This document shows positions 12,234-24,602 of a stretch of 64,000 nucleotides of DNA, piece after piece. Positions within the stretch are counted from its first letter, which is position 1. The number at the start of each line of letters is the position of its first letter. Origin of the DNA: Drechslerella dactyloides (lineage: Eukaryota > Ascomycota > Orbiliomycetes > Orbiliales > Orbiliaceae). Under the pieces are notes generated by a model. That model was not told where the DNA came from and searched no databases. It was given only the letters and a program-made list of their open reading frames with translations. The DNA lies in assembly GCA_020064725.1 (NCBI GenBank), contig JAGTWJ010000006.1, forward strand, positions 1,550,001-1,614,000, written 5' to 3'. A program made the translations under genes and the position numbers.

Positions 12234-14926
12234 ATGCCGCGTCCCGCGAAATCCGGCTACGCCCGCCTCGCACAGGACGACTGGCTCCACGACTCGGACT
12301 CGGAAGAAGACCCCTCCGCCGACATCTCCGCCTACCGCGATGGCCTCTCCCGCCCGAAACGCACCGTCTCCATCCAGCCCGACCCCACTGCCATCCACCG
12401 TCCGACTCTTTCCCCTTCGCACACCTTCAACGGCCGCCCTCGCCGCGACTCCAGCGGCGTGGACATCAAGGCGATCAACAACCGTCTCGAAAAATGGGCC
12501 GAGGAAATCGCGAGTAAATTCAAGCGCAAGGGGAAGAGCAAGCGCGGGACCGGCGAGAAACGGCTGGAGATCTACTACAGCGTCTTCGTCGCCCCTGAGG
12601 GTATGAAGGCGCTGACGCCGGAGTATACGGGCTATCCGGAGGCTGTGTATTCGCGGCGGGATTTCGATGATGTGGTTGATAGTGTCAAGTATGCGATTGC
12701 GCGGGGGGTGCATCCTAAGCTGATAATGCAAGGGTCGTCAGGGTCGTATTTCGCGAAGAATGTAAGCATTTCGGAGGACTGCCGGGGCTGCTTGAAGTCA
12801 TCGATGCTGATTACCGGATCATGGATTTAGAGCAGCGGGAAGACGGTGGGAGTGTTCAAGCCCAAGGACGAGGAGCCATATGGCAATGTGAGTGTCCGCT
12901 GACAGCAGGGGTAAAGTGGCAATATGCTCACGAACTTCTACAGCTGAATCCGAAATGGACGAAATGGCTGCATCGAAATTTGTACGACTCGCTCTACCCG
13001 TTGCAATGGACAAGTGCTCTCTAGCTTACAAGTACCATCTTGCAGGTTCCCGTGCTTCTTCGGCCGCAGCTGCCTTATCCCAAACTTGAGCTACGTTTCG
13101 GAAGCGGCAGCTAGCTACTTGGACCGGCAACTACGCACATTCATCGTCCCCTATACGGACCTCGTTTGGCTGTCCAGCAAGTCGTTCCACTACGACTTCT
13201 GGGACCGCCGCGCCCACTACCGGAATGGCAAGATGTTCCCCGAGAAAGTCGGCAGCTTCCAGGTCTTCCTTAACGGGTATAAAGACGCCACGACGTTTCT
13301 AAAGGAACACCCCTGGCCGGACCGGTACAACTCGTCCTTCCAGACCGAGGGTATGAACCGCCGGCGCACAGGGTGGACGTCGTCTTGCAGGACATCCGGT
13401 GACGAGGAAGATTATATAGACGAGGAGGCCGCATTGGAAGACGAGGCGGACCCGGACGAAGCCGAGAGCCGACGCTACTTCTGGACAGATACCCTCCGGC
13501 AGTCGTTCCGCGAGGAGCTCGAGAAGATGATACTGCTCGACTATCTCATGCGGAATACGGACCGTGGTGCGGACAATTGGATGATAAAAATCGACAGACA
13601 GGCTGGACAGGCGTCTATTGTTAGCTCGTCGCCGATGAGGCTGCCAGCTGACGGTAGCGGGGGTGGGGACATCGGGTCGACCCTTCATACACTTGAAGAA
13701 GAGTCGCACACACACCTCAAAACCCCATCGCCGTCGCCTGGATACCGCTCGCAGAAACCGATGTCTCTAAACTCCCGCTCCGGCACGCCGCTTAGCGCTG
13801 CGGGTGTGACGGAAACTGTGCATATCGGCGCGATCGATAACTCGCTGGCATTTCCCTGGAAGCACCCGGACCAGTGGCGCAGTTTCCCATACGGGTGGCT
13901 GTTCCTGCCGGTGTCGCTTGTCGGACAGCCGTTCTCGCAGAAGACGCGGGATCACTTCCTGCCGCTGCTGACGTCGACGAAGTGGTGGGAGGAAACGCAG
14001 ATGGGGTTGAAGGAGATTTTCAAGTTGGACGCGGATTTTAAGGAGCGGATGTGGGCGAAGCAGCTGGCCGTGTTGAAGGGACAGGCGTTCAATATTGTGG
14101 AGACGCTCAAGTCGCCGGATCAGGGGCCTTTGGAGCTTACGCGGCGGACGCGGGTGCATGTTTGGGTGTGTATTCTCCCCTCCTCCTTCCCCTGTTCCTA
14201 AACCCTTGACAGGACTGCGGGCTATGGATTCCCAAGGCCTGTTAAGGTATATGATGTAACCAGGCTAATACTAACGGAATGCGGTAGGACGACGAGATGG
14301 ACATACCTGTCGCCGTGCCGTTGACCGCCCCGTCGTCTGAAGCACGGCTACGGAACCACGCGGAAATGAACGGCGAAGTGGACATTGGCGCAGGCGCGGC
14401 ATCGGCACCGGTGCAATACACCAGTCTAAATCTTCTCAACTCGCCGACGTCAGAAATGCCACGGGCCGGGAGATTCGGCGTGCGGGCGTCGTCGGACTCG
14501 CAGCGCAGCCTGGACGGCAAGACAGTCGAGGACCCGCTGATCTCGCCGACGTCGGAAAATCCGCCGCGGCCGAACATGGGCCGGAATAAGAAACGGAAGG
14601 GGAAAGGTGCCGCGGGGGCCGCCGACGACGGACCTGTCAGTTTCGATGGCCGGTCGCAGAGTTCCTGGTCGCGGGCGCTGGGTATGAAGGGAGCGGGAAC
14701 GGGCGGGTCGGGAGCCGGTGGCGTCGGCGGCAGCGGACGGCGCGGGTATTCGTCCATTTCGACGACGGGGAGCTCGCGCCGGGCGAGTATCTTTGGGGCG
14801 TACGATGTTGAGGAGGGTGATCTGGGGTTTTCGGCCGCGGAGGGGCTGGAGAGCTCGCATCGAAAGGTGATTGTGGAGCGGTTGGAGGCGGTGAAGTCCA
14901 AGCCGCCGGTGTTTACGTGGTGTTAG
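12234..14926 (+). CDS. lsb6: Phosphatidylinositol 4-kinase type II (Lsb6-like)
   Basis: Five exons (12234-12761, 12831-12887, 12944-12981, 13046-14165, 14288-14926) give 793 residues. Type II PI 4-kinases phosphorylate phosphatidylinositol at position 4 on Golgi, endosome, vacuole and plasma membranes. The glycine-rich nucleotide loop GSSGSYF lies at about 168-174, the Lys of GVFKPKDEEPYG just after it, the family signature GRSCLIPNLSYVSEAAA at about 214-230, the catalytic-loop equivalent DYLMRNTDRGADNW at 373-386, and the metal-binding Asp of AIDNSLAFPW at 472. The conserved RRTRVHVWDDEMDIPVAVP stretch is rebuilt only when the 122-nt intron 14166-14287 is removed, which supports that junction. 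The C-terminal 190 residues are Ser/Gly-rich and probably disordered. The usual animal CCPCC palmitoylation cluster reads LFPCFF here, with one Cys. Confidence in family is high; the start rests on the first ATG of an open frame. Confidence 0.92.
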
Positions 14927-17900
14927 ACGGCCGGTCAGTTGGTCGATTGGTCGGTTGCACGTCGGCGAAGTGCATGCATGCTTCACGGCTGTGGAAGTGG
15001 GTTGCTAGCGGTGGTTGAGGTGGAACGGATGGGGGAATCGGTGCTGAGGGTGTATTTTTATGACTACGATGTATGCATTGTCTGGTGTAAAGCTAGAGGA
15101 TCGGTTGGTACTTATGGGTACGCATGCAGTGCACTCATTCACGCACGGATGATCGAGTGGGTTCTTTTCCTTTTGGAGGTGCATTCGTCTGGGTAGATTT
15201 CTGCTTGGAGGTAAGGTTGAAGGGGTCTTTACGTGGGGGTTATATCGATGTACGCGGCGGTCGCCGGATTTCATAGTGGGAGGTATACAAGTGCATGGGT
15301 CGATTGACCGCGGCGCAGGGGTACAGCTATCTAGAATGTAACATAAGTTGCATGTATGTTCATGTAATTTTATTGTTGGATATGAGCGTGGTCGAGTGAG
15401 CTGATCTTGGTATACATATATGAATCGCAGCTGTGTAGTCCCCGAGACTAGCAACTGCGTGCGATCTAGATGCTATAAATCGGGCTTAGCTGCCTGTAGC
15501 TTGTTATCGCACTGGACGCCGTTTTTGGCATCGATGCATCTATCACGTGGCGATAATTGTAGAAAGTCTGGACGTCGGATATCTACGCGACGGAGCACCG
15601 GCTGTAGCTTGGAACAAGCGCTGGATCCTGCGCTGCGATGTCGCAGAGGGTCAAGGCCGTTCCTATAGTGCGCGGGACATGACTGGCTGGCTTAAGTATA
15701 ATTTATAATAGCCTTGGTGAATGGGCAGCCTGCGCATATAGTTATTACGTGGAGTTATCAGGGATCAGTAGAGTTTATACAAAGTGTGTGGCTTGAGGGA
15801 GCTAGAATTTGGAAGCGTAGCGGCGAGGTGCAGCTGGTATCGGGCTTGCTGCGGTTGGGTACAAATCCGCAGCTGACTTGGTTAGCGAGCTGTGGGATGA
15901 AGAGTTCAGACGAAAGGTGGACCCCCACGTTAATTTGGAAATCTGCATGTCTGCCTCTGGCTTGCGAATGGCCATCCGATGACGTTTAACGTTAACGACC
16001 TGCTGGATGGAGATATGGAGCTCGTCGTAGGCGGAGAGAGGAGAGAGAGAGCGCGCGATAACCGCTGTAAATACACAACATGTAGCTTGCTAGCCTGCTG
16101 TGCTTTTATATGCTATTGAGTATTGTCTTTCTGATATTGATGGTGGGGTTTCGTCCCACGGGAGGGAAGACCGGGGGGGACACGTGCCCCACCTTGACTT
16201 TACCGACTGTATGCGATGCAAGGCCGGAAGACTGGGACTGAGACTTACCCATCGGGCGATCGCGGGTTGGAGGTATCTATATCCCTCGTCGATGTCGGTA
16301 TTTTTGGAGCTAAGGATGAAGTACCATGTCGTCGGTCCGAGTCATCCATGGGTTCACATCGTTGGTACCATCGAGATGCATGTGTCGACGGTTTCATGTT
16401 GTCCTTAGCGTGTTCTCGTGACTGGTGGCCAGTGCATCGGTGTGCAGGGTGGAGGTTCTAGTCGAAGAGGTATCCTTGCGGGTTCGAAATGCTGCCCGCT
16501 GCTCACCTTGTAGACTATCGCATGCATCGAATGAATATGAACTGCATCTCACTGTTTGATACGTGTCACGGATACTGTAAATGGGACGACCTCGTCGTCT
16601 CTATTCAAGATCTTGTCTTTTCTTTTTCCGCTGTGATGATAGAGGGGTGTTGTTTTCTTTTCTTTCGATAGTGGAGTTGGATCGTGAGGAGATGGTATTC
16701 ATGCAGGCAAACGTGCAACCCTGGCGCAGTGGGATGTTGTGCATATGCTCATGTAGTGGGCTCTGCCCCTAGCCGTGTCATCACCACTAGCGAGGGTCGA
16801 GAGCGCACTGGCTCGAAAGCCTGTCAAATATGCAATGGGCTGGTTCGGTGTGACGGGAATCTCCGACAGGATGTCGAGGTATTCCTTTCAGGTAGCACCA
16901 TCGATGACACGACTATGTCTCTGCTTCACACGCTAGCTCGACCCGCCAGATCGCAGGAGACATCAATCGCCAGCGGGCCTGGTCCGATGCGATGCGGTGG
17001 TAACATTCTGTCGGTGCGAGGGCCCAGCGCTGCATTAGCTCGCCTGCTTGTCGTCAGGTATTGCCGTATCCAGCATGAATGAGCGGGCGGATGGATGCAT
17101 TCAGGTTTGATCCGGGGCCAGGTCAGTGAGTGAGCCGGATGGTCATGGGATCAGGCTGCCTGCAGGCGTCGAGGCCGCCGTGCACGCCCATTCACTGCTG
17201 TTTCTAGAATTCCCCGCGCGAAGGGGCAAATCGGCAAGCAGGGCGACGCAGCTGTGGGTTTCAAAGCAGTTAGCGTGCGGTCGCAAGTACGGTACGTGGA
17301 GCTGTTTGTGTGAGATTTCGCACAGGAAGCCACCGTTGAAGGGGGGGTAACGTGACTGGTTCTGGCGCCCGCCCAGCATCTTCGGCTTGCGGGTAGCATC
17401 GCAAATTGGCCTTGGAGCATGGACGGAAGGAGGTAATGAAAGGCGAAATTGGCCGGCTGGCCAGCAATCTTGCGCAGGCGTTTCTATTTTTCGATCGTGC
17501 GTCCGCTGTGGTTTTGAAGGTGGTTGTGGTTGTGATGTGATGGTGGTGTGGGCCTGGGGTTGTTGAAGTCCGTCATCACAGCCGGATCGCAGGCTGCCTT
17601 TAAAGCCACGCCCTGCTGCCCCTCCGACACCTAGCTGCTTCCTAGCTAGGCCCGCTGCTCTGGCTGCCCGTTACATGCATCTCCATCGACAGCTCTCGAT
17701 CTCGCCAGCGGCAGCAGCAGCAGCAGCAGCGTCCGACGTGCTTCAGACCTCCTGCAGCTAGCTCGTGTAAGTTCCAACCAGCGGACTAACTTTGTTTACG
17801 GACAGCGGCTAGCGAGCGAACGAGCGGGTCTGCGCTGTGGGGTGCAACATTGCATTAACATTCACTCGGACTCGCGAAACTCGAACGACGTCTCGTCTTC

Positions 17901-19394
17901 CCCATCGCTGCTGCAACAGAACCTCACCTGGACGCTCGGGCCCTTCCCTCGTGCAAGACCGTCGCTGCTTGCACCCGCTCTGCTATCTTACCCCTTTCCT
18001 GGGGCCTCGGCTGGTCGCTACTGCTTTCGCATTCGGTCGGGATATATGTCAGCTAGCGTGGACGGAGGTTGGCGAGGAGTGGCTGCTGCGACGTCTGCTG
18101 CTGGGCCTCGACAACGTGGGAAACCCGTTACTGCGCTCCAGTCTCGACTCTACCCGATCGATCAGGATCTAGCTGGGCTCTCTCGCACTTGCTCTTATTG
18201 CTGCTGACCGCCAGCAGCAAGGGCCAGCGGACCCGGACGCCCTCGAGTCCTCGGAGTATTTTCCGGTCACCAGTCGAGCCTGCGACTTAAGCGGCGGCCG
18301 TTTCGACGACAACAAACCTGCCAGCCGACGACGACTGGAGCTAGCCGACTAGCAGCTGCCCAACTGCGACGTCGACATACTACATACATCCCGCATACAT
18401 ACAGTCCGGTCACCTGTGCAGCAGGCGACAGCATCGCTGGCTGGCAAATAGCACCGTCTGGGGTCGCCGGTGCTGCAGCCCGTCCGAGTTTTGGAGCTCG
18501 ACGTGGGCGGGGACTCGGTACAGGCCGTTATATGCTACTGGACTGTTCCGGCTCGGTCTTCCTTCTTCCACGGTGCTGTTGGAACCGCATCGCGAACATC
18601 AACCAATATTTGTCGTCGTCACCAGACGCTGCGTCTGTGGAGGAAAAGCTTGACTTCCATTCCAGTTTTGATTGTAAGTGACCCCGGCTGGTGCTAGGAA
18701 GTAACGAGTTCGATACACCCATCCAGAAGCAGCAAGATTCCTCTCTCGATTACTTCTGTTGTGCATATCGTCTGTGCCTCTTGCAGGAACAGAACCTCAA
18801 ATGGCACGCTTGATCCCCTTTCCCCTTCCCGCTAAAGCTACTCGACTAGGCAGTATAACCTGCTGCTTTGAGTACCGCTCAATCACAGGGGGAATAATTG
18901 CTACCATACGCCTTTGATACACCCATACTAACGATAGTAGTAATAAGATATAGACAGGAAATAATACCACTACTCCCACTATATATATTTATTTTGAACC
19001 TGACCAGTCGGAAGCCCGAATAATCTATGAGAACCCCGAATGCAGAAACTCAATCCGAAACAAATACATCTCCAACGCTTCCCGCAGGTTCTGCTCTGCT
19101 CGCTCTCTTGTTCCCTAGCAGGTCAGCAAGAACCAACTGTACATGTACATACAAGAAGAAAGGGAGAACGGAAGGAAAAGAAAACAAAGAAGGAAAAGGA
19201 ATTCCATCATATCCCAACCACTTGCATCTTTGTCGTCTCGTCCTGCTCTTGACACACCACCCACGCACACACAAATACATACCCCCACATCCGTATGACC
19301 GTATGACAGCCGACGACGACGATATACTCCCACCGCTTTCTTCTTCCGCTACTTTCTCTTCGATATCAACTTTCCTTTGTCTACCCTCGCCGCC
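14927..19394. other. 4.5-kb gene-poor region
   Basis: No supportable gene. There is a (CAG)6 run at 17712-17729, GA-rich DNA near 16030-16054, and pyrimidine-rich plus-strand DNA before 19394 that fits the leader of the next gene. Several 60-130 codon frames at 15.4-18.7 kb overlap in two frames, lack a recognisable domain and have no convincing introns. Confidence 0.55.
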
Positions 19395-22300
19395 ATGTCG
19401 AAGCATAATAGACACGACCCGATACCCATGGAGTCGACCACCAAGCGGCCCAGACTCGAGGACGACAACCGACATAACCTGCACTTTCCCGCTTCGAGAC
19501 CCCGGCAGCTGACACCTGCCGAATTGCTGAACCCGAGAGCGCGGCTGGCTACTTCTGCCCCGGCTAGTGGCAGTGGAAGCTCGAGTAATCACGATAACAA
19601 CAGGCTTCCGCCTCTACACCATCATCACCATCACGGCAACGATGATTCGGGTGCTAGGGCAGCTAATATGCTAATGAACCTTCATGGTGTGGTGGAAAGG
19701 GCTTCGACAACACCGCCATTTGCAAGCCGGAATAGAAGTCCGTTTGATCGACAGCTGCACAAGCAGCAGCAACAAGGATTTGCGTCTGGATATGCTAGCG
19801 ACTTTAGAGATGGTGGCGGTAGCCAAAATCATGCTATTCGAAGCGGAGATGGAAGTGGAGGAGGTAATTCGAGCGGGAAGGCACCGGAGAGCATAACGAT
19901 GCTAGCTAAGATGGAAGACGGGTATACGACACCGAGATCTGTGAAACGGGCGAAGAGGTCGCCGACACCCGAGATACAGTTTCTGAATAGTCGATTTTCG
20001 TCTGGTTCGTCGACGCAGGTCAAATCATCTTCTGTGGTGGACTTAACAAACGGTAAGCTGAGAGGATACACCATCATGAAGTTCTACGCCTGCCTACGAA
20101 ATGTTGCAATCCATCGAAGGGCTGGTGTTCGCTATTGACGCGGAAGGAGACGTCTGCTAACTGTACCAGATGTGGAAGATGACGACGAGGACGTAATATA
20201 CAGTGGCACTAAGTCCATCGCCCCTGTTGTCTGCTACGGCATGATCGCAAAGGTCCAGGCCTCGATAGCCATTATCCCAGACCCGCCGCCGAATAGCGAC
20301 CCGCTGAGTTTTGGACGTATGTGGCCCAAGATACCGGTGTCGCTAACGCGTGGGGAGCCGCGCACCTACGTCGTGAACCTGACGACCGCGTCTGGGAAGA
20401 ACGTCGGTACGTTGAGGGGCGCCAACGCTAAAGCCATGGCGTCGCTCATGGATCTTGGGCTCGTTGATAGGACGCAGGCGGTCATTTTGCCTCGGTATAA
20501 GGGCTTCGAGGTGGCGGGTCAGCCGACTTCCCAGAGCGTGGTGCGTAAAAATATGCATTTCCATATGTGGCTTACACGGCTGCCTCAGAGCGCGGATATG
20601 GGGAGAAGCGATGCTGATAATAATTCTGCTGGGAATTAGGAAATGATGATCACGTTGTATGGCACGGAAGGTAACGCAAAAAAGGTGGGCAATATGCTCG
20701 GACAGCATAACCTGTTCCTGCAGGATCCCGTCGACAAGGACCCAAAATTCCCTTATAGGAATCCGCAGTATCCCGAGGATCACCAACAGAACGGCGCGTC
20801 GTTCATGGCTGCAGCAGACCGCGCACGGCTCGGCAAGGCAACCTACAGTGTTAGGACGACGGAAGAAGTGAAGAACGAGATAACAGCGGTGTTGGACTCG
20901 TTGGAGAAAGTACAAGTGCTCGAGGAGACGGAAGCCGATGATACAATCACGACCGCCCTGCTCCCGCATCAAAAACAAGGCCTAAATTTTATGCTCAAGA
21001 AGGAGAGCGAACGGACGTACGAACAAGGGAGGGATAACTCGTTCTGGAACATGCGATTATCGCCCGGCGGCGTCAAGATGTATCACAACGTCATCACAGG
21101 GCAGCAGACGAGATCAAAGCCACCACCATGCCTAGGTGGCATCCTTGCTGATGATATGGGTCTTGGAAAAACGGTAGGTTGCTAGCAGCTGCGAAAGCGA
21201 TACTGGCTAAGCTAACACTTGACAACAGCTCACAGTATTATCCCTCATCATGTCGACGTTGCAAGAAGGCACAGCATTCGGAAAGCGTCGAAAGAACGGA
21301 CCGACAAGCGAGCACGACCTCTCGGTAATGTACGCTAGGTCGACGCTATTGATCTGCCCGCTATCGGTTCTCGTGAACTGGGAGGATCAGATTAAGACGC
21401 ACGTCAAGCCGGATTCGCTGTCATTTTATCTGTATCATGGTAACAATCGGTTGTCGGATTTAAACGAGCTGGCCAAGTACGACATGGTTATCACGACGTA
21501 CGCGCTGGCGGCAAGCGATTTTGGCAAGGCGCAGAAGGATAATGGGAGTGTGTTGCAGAGGATACATTGGTTCCGGATTGTTCTTGACGGTGTGCGATTT
21601 CTCAGAATCTGCTTGGAAGTGTTGGATTACAGGGGTTTGCTAACTGTACTGATGGGGTTATAGAGGCGCATACGATCCGGGAGCAGAATACGGTGCAGTC
21701 AAAGGCGATTTGCAACATGGAGGCGTCGAGGCGCTGGGCTGTTACGGGGACGCCGGTGCAAAGTATGTGATTAACTACTCGGATGGGTTGGGCGTCTGCT
21801 GACATATCACGTACAGACAGGCTGGACGACCTTGGTACCCTGATCAAGTTTCTGCGACTCAGTCCTTTCGACGTTAGATCACAGTTTAATCAATACATTT
21901 CGGCTCCTTTGAAGGTAAATTATGCAATCCTGCTGGTGGCTACTTTGCTATCATCGCTAATATACTTGCTCTTGTTCCAGTCTGGAGATCCAACGAGTAT
22001 GGATAAACTGCGGATCCTGGTGGACAGTATTGCCCTCCGCCGACGCAAAGACAAGATCAATCTACCTGCCAAGCATGATACAACTCTCCGCCTCCGCTTC
22101 AGTCCACAGGAGCAAGAACTCTACGATGCGACTTCCCGTCAATCCAGGTACAAGATCGATATGGTGGCGAAACAAGGTCACCTTAGCGGCAAAGCATACG
22201 TCCACGTTTTGCAAACAATTCTACGACTGCGTATGATCTGTGCGTCGCGTGACCTCCTCGGCGACGAAGACACCGCTGGCCTAATATCCTCAAACGCAAT

Positions 22301-23307
22301 CGACATCGACTCTCTCACGGACGAAGAGACTCACGCGATGGGTAAAAAGCAAGCGTTTGAGATCTATAATTTGATGAAGGAGTCCGACGAGGATATATGC
22401 TACACCTGTCAGAAGAAGGTCAACCCTGCGAACGCGCGAGATAGCACTCCCCCGCCGGTAGACACGAATGCTGCCTTTGGACACATCACATCGTGTCCGC
22501 ATTTGTTTTGCACAGAGTGTGGGCCGAAGTACTTGAGCAGTCTCCTGGAATACGTGGCGATGGGTGACTGGACTAATTGCCCGCTGTGCCGGCAGCCGCT
22601 GCGGGTTGGAATGCGCGATTTGAAGGTCGCGGACGACCCCGCGTTGCAGAAAGATGAGAATGGCAAGCGGAAGGTGGTGTATAGGAATCCGAGCACGAAG
22701 ATAATGCAGCTTGTGCAAGATTTACTGGATAACAGAGAGAAGGGCGATGATAAAGGGCGAATCAAGAGGTGCGTAAAGTTTCAACCTGTTGGAGTACATG
22801 TGTTTCCCGAAGATCGAGAACTAATTGTGAAAATATCATATGACTTTTAGTGTGGTATTTTCTGGTTGGACGATGCACCTCGACCTGATTGAATATGCGT
22901 TCGAAAACGTCGGCATCAAATGGACACGGGTCGATGGCAAAATGAGTCGTCAGCAACGAACCGACTCACTCACTCGCTTCCGCGACGACCCGGACATCGA
23001 GGCGATTCTCGTCAGTATCAGTGCCGGCGGCGTGGGGCTCAACCTTACGTCTGCATCGATGGTCTACGTGATGGAGCCGCAATTCAATCCTGCGGCGGAA
23101 GCGCAGGCGATTGATCGGGTGCATCGACTCGGACAGGAGCGAGAAGTATGGTGCACGCGGTACATCATGGAGAATTCCTTCGAGGAGAAGATTGTGGCGT
23201 TGCAGAGGAAGAAGCAGCGGATTGCCGATTTGAGCATGACACAAGGGAAGAGTAAACGGCAGAGGGCGCAGGATAAGATTGATGACTTGCGAGAGCTGTT
23301 TAGGTAG
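19395..23307 (+). CDS. SNF2-family DNA translocase with RING finger (Rad5/HLTF-like)
   Basis: Eight exons (19395-20052, 20170-20540, 20640-21173, 21229-21589, 21664-21762, 21817-21914, 21981-22768, 22851-23307) encode 1,121 residues. After a low-complexity His/Ser-rich N-terminus, residues about 225-345 resemble the HIRAN-type region of Rad5/HLTF proteins. Walker A is DDMGLGKT (514-521), Walker B DEAH (641-644), then TGTPVQN. A C3HC4 RING runs from Cys847 to Cys910 (ends CPLC), inserted between the two helicase lobes as in Rad5, HLTF and Uls1. Lobe two has VVFSGWTMHLDLIEYAFE and motif VI QAIDRVHRLGQ (1055-1065). The DEAH box is restored exactly by splicing out 21590-21663. Members translocate on DNA or chromatin and act as ubiquitin ligases in damage tolerance. 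I cannot separate a Rad5 orthologue from an HLTF/Uls1-like paralogue. The 66-nt intron 21915-21980 is in frame and has no stop. Confidence 0.9.
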
Positions 23308-24143
23308 CATATAACGCATGTCGTCAACCAGCGTCCGAGGTGCCGAGTTGTCGAGCCCTATGCGTTATACCTAGCTGGAACTGTTATCGTTTTTTTCAGG
23401 GTTTCTGTTATTTTGGGTATCTTGAAGTGGTGCGCCTGCATTCTTTGTGAATGTTCTTTAGCGGGTGGTTATCTGCTTGCTTGTTTCCTCCTTTCCCCAT
23501 TCCGTTTTGCTGTACCTGTCTTGTCTGTGTTTGGGGACACCGAGTTTGGTGGGCTAGAAGGTTGATATCATAGCATGCATGATGGGTTAAAAGGCGTTAG
23601 ACGACTAGCATTGGGGTGCGCGCGGGGTTAACTTGTGCACGTGGGTTTTTTGGGTTTTCTGGGATCATTGAATTCAGTCTCTGTGAGGAGACCAATTCAA
23701 AGGACTCTGAATGCTTCTTCAGTTTTGCTTTAGCTATTCTTGTGGTTTTATCCTTTTGATGTAGATACTAGAAGAGCTTAGGATCTTTAATAATAGGCGG
23801 TGGATGTCGTGAATTTCGAAAGTACAGTCCAAGTAAGATCGTATCGCCAGCTTCCGCGTTTAAACGGGCTATTCCTTATCCGCCCAGCTATTTATCGCGG
23901 ACTCAATTGATACAACTCATGGATGGCATCAGACCGTAGAGCCCGGCTCGGTCTTCTCGAAGCAGCCTTAAGGATGCCGATTTGAAGTCACTCGAGCCGG
24001 GACCTTCGGAGGTGGATTTACCCAGTGTGATCGAGCCTTGAAACCAGTCGGAATTGACGTCCTCCACCTTACGGAAAGCGCGCGCCGCGCGTAGCGTTTA
24101 TTATCGCGTCCATCGATATCGTAATATGACAAGTTTATCAGCC
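23308..24143. other. Intergenic region between convergent genes
   Basis: This holds the 3' ends of the converging SNF2-RING gene and MED21. It is T-rich on the plus strand over 23.38-23.75 kb, which fits 3' UTR sequence. I see no gene. Confidence 0.6.
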
Positions 24144-24602
24144 TCACACTCGCTTCAAGCTCCTGACAACCTCATCGAACTCGTTCAACAGCCTTTCCTT
24201 CTCCTCGATCGACCGTTTCCGCTCCTCCTCTGCCGCTGCCAACTCGCGTCCCAGCTCCTCCAGTCGCGCCTTCTGGTCGTCCTCCGACACGCCGATGCCA
24301 GGTAACGACGCGATCAGTAGTTCGATCTGCTTGGTCTTCAGAACGAGGTCGCGGGCGAGTTCCTGCTGGGAGGCGCGGAAGAGCGCTGGCGGGTCCGGCT
24401 GAAGGGTTTCGTCGCGGACTTTTTGCTGTGATGGGGAGGTTGGGGTGAAGTCGTGGTGGGTGCCGACGTAGCGGAGTGCACAGTAGAAGATTGTGGACAG
24501 CTGGAGGAGAAGGGTTAGCCGGTAATTATAGATAGAGGGACGGTTGGAGTGCTTAAGTACCTGGTCGATGGAGTCCTGGAGTTGGGTTAGACGATCGGCC
24601 AT
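24144..24602 (-). CDS. srb7: Mediator complex subunit 21 (Srb7)
   Basis: Exons 24561-24602 and 24144-24500 encode 132 residues. The start MADRLTQLQDSIDQ runs across a 60-nt intron (GTACTT...CTCCAG) into LSTIFYCALRYVGTHHDF, which matches the Med21 N-terminus. The second half is a long helix (about residues 70-130, from LFRASQQELARDLVLKTKQI to VRSLKRV) that in the family pairs with Med7 in the middle module of Mediator, the bridge between activators and RNA polymerase II. The intron is a multiple of three and stop-free, so retention would insert 20 residues between helix turns; the family alignment I know favours its removal. The gene converges on the SNF2-RING gene and is divergent from the NLR gene. 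Confidence 0.9.
   Translation of the reverse strand: MADRLTQLQDSIDQVLKHSNRPSIYNYRLTLLLQLSTIFYCALRYVGTHHDFTPTSPSQQKVRDETLQPDPPALFRASQQELARDLVLKTKQIELLIASLPGIGVSEDDQKARLEELGRELAAAEEERKRSIEEKERLLNEFDEVVRSLKRV

Noticed and set aside
17837..18290. Overlapping 70-120 codon frames in GC-rich DNA
   Set aside because: Three frames are open at once, none with a domain; likely promoter DNA.
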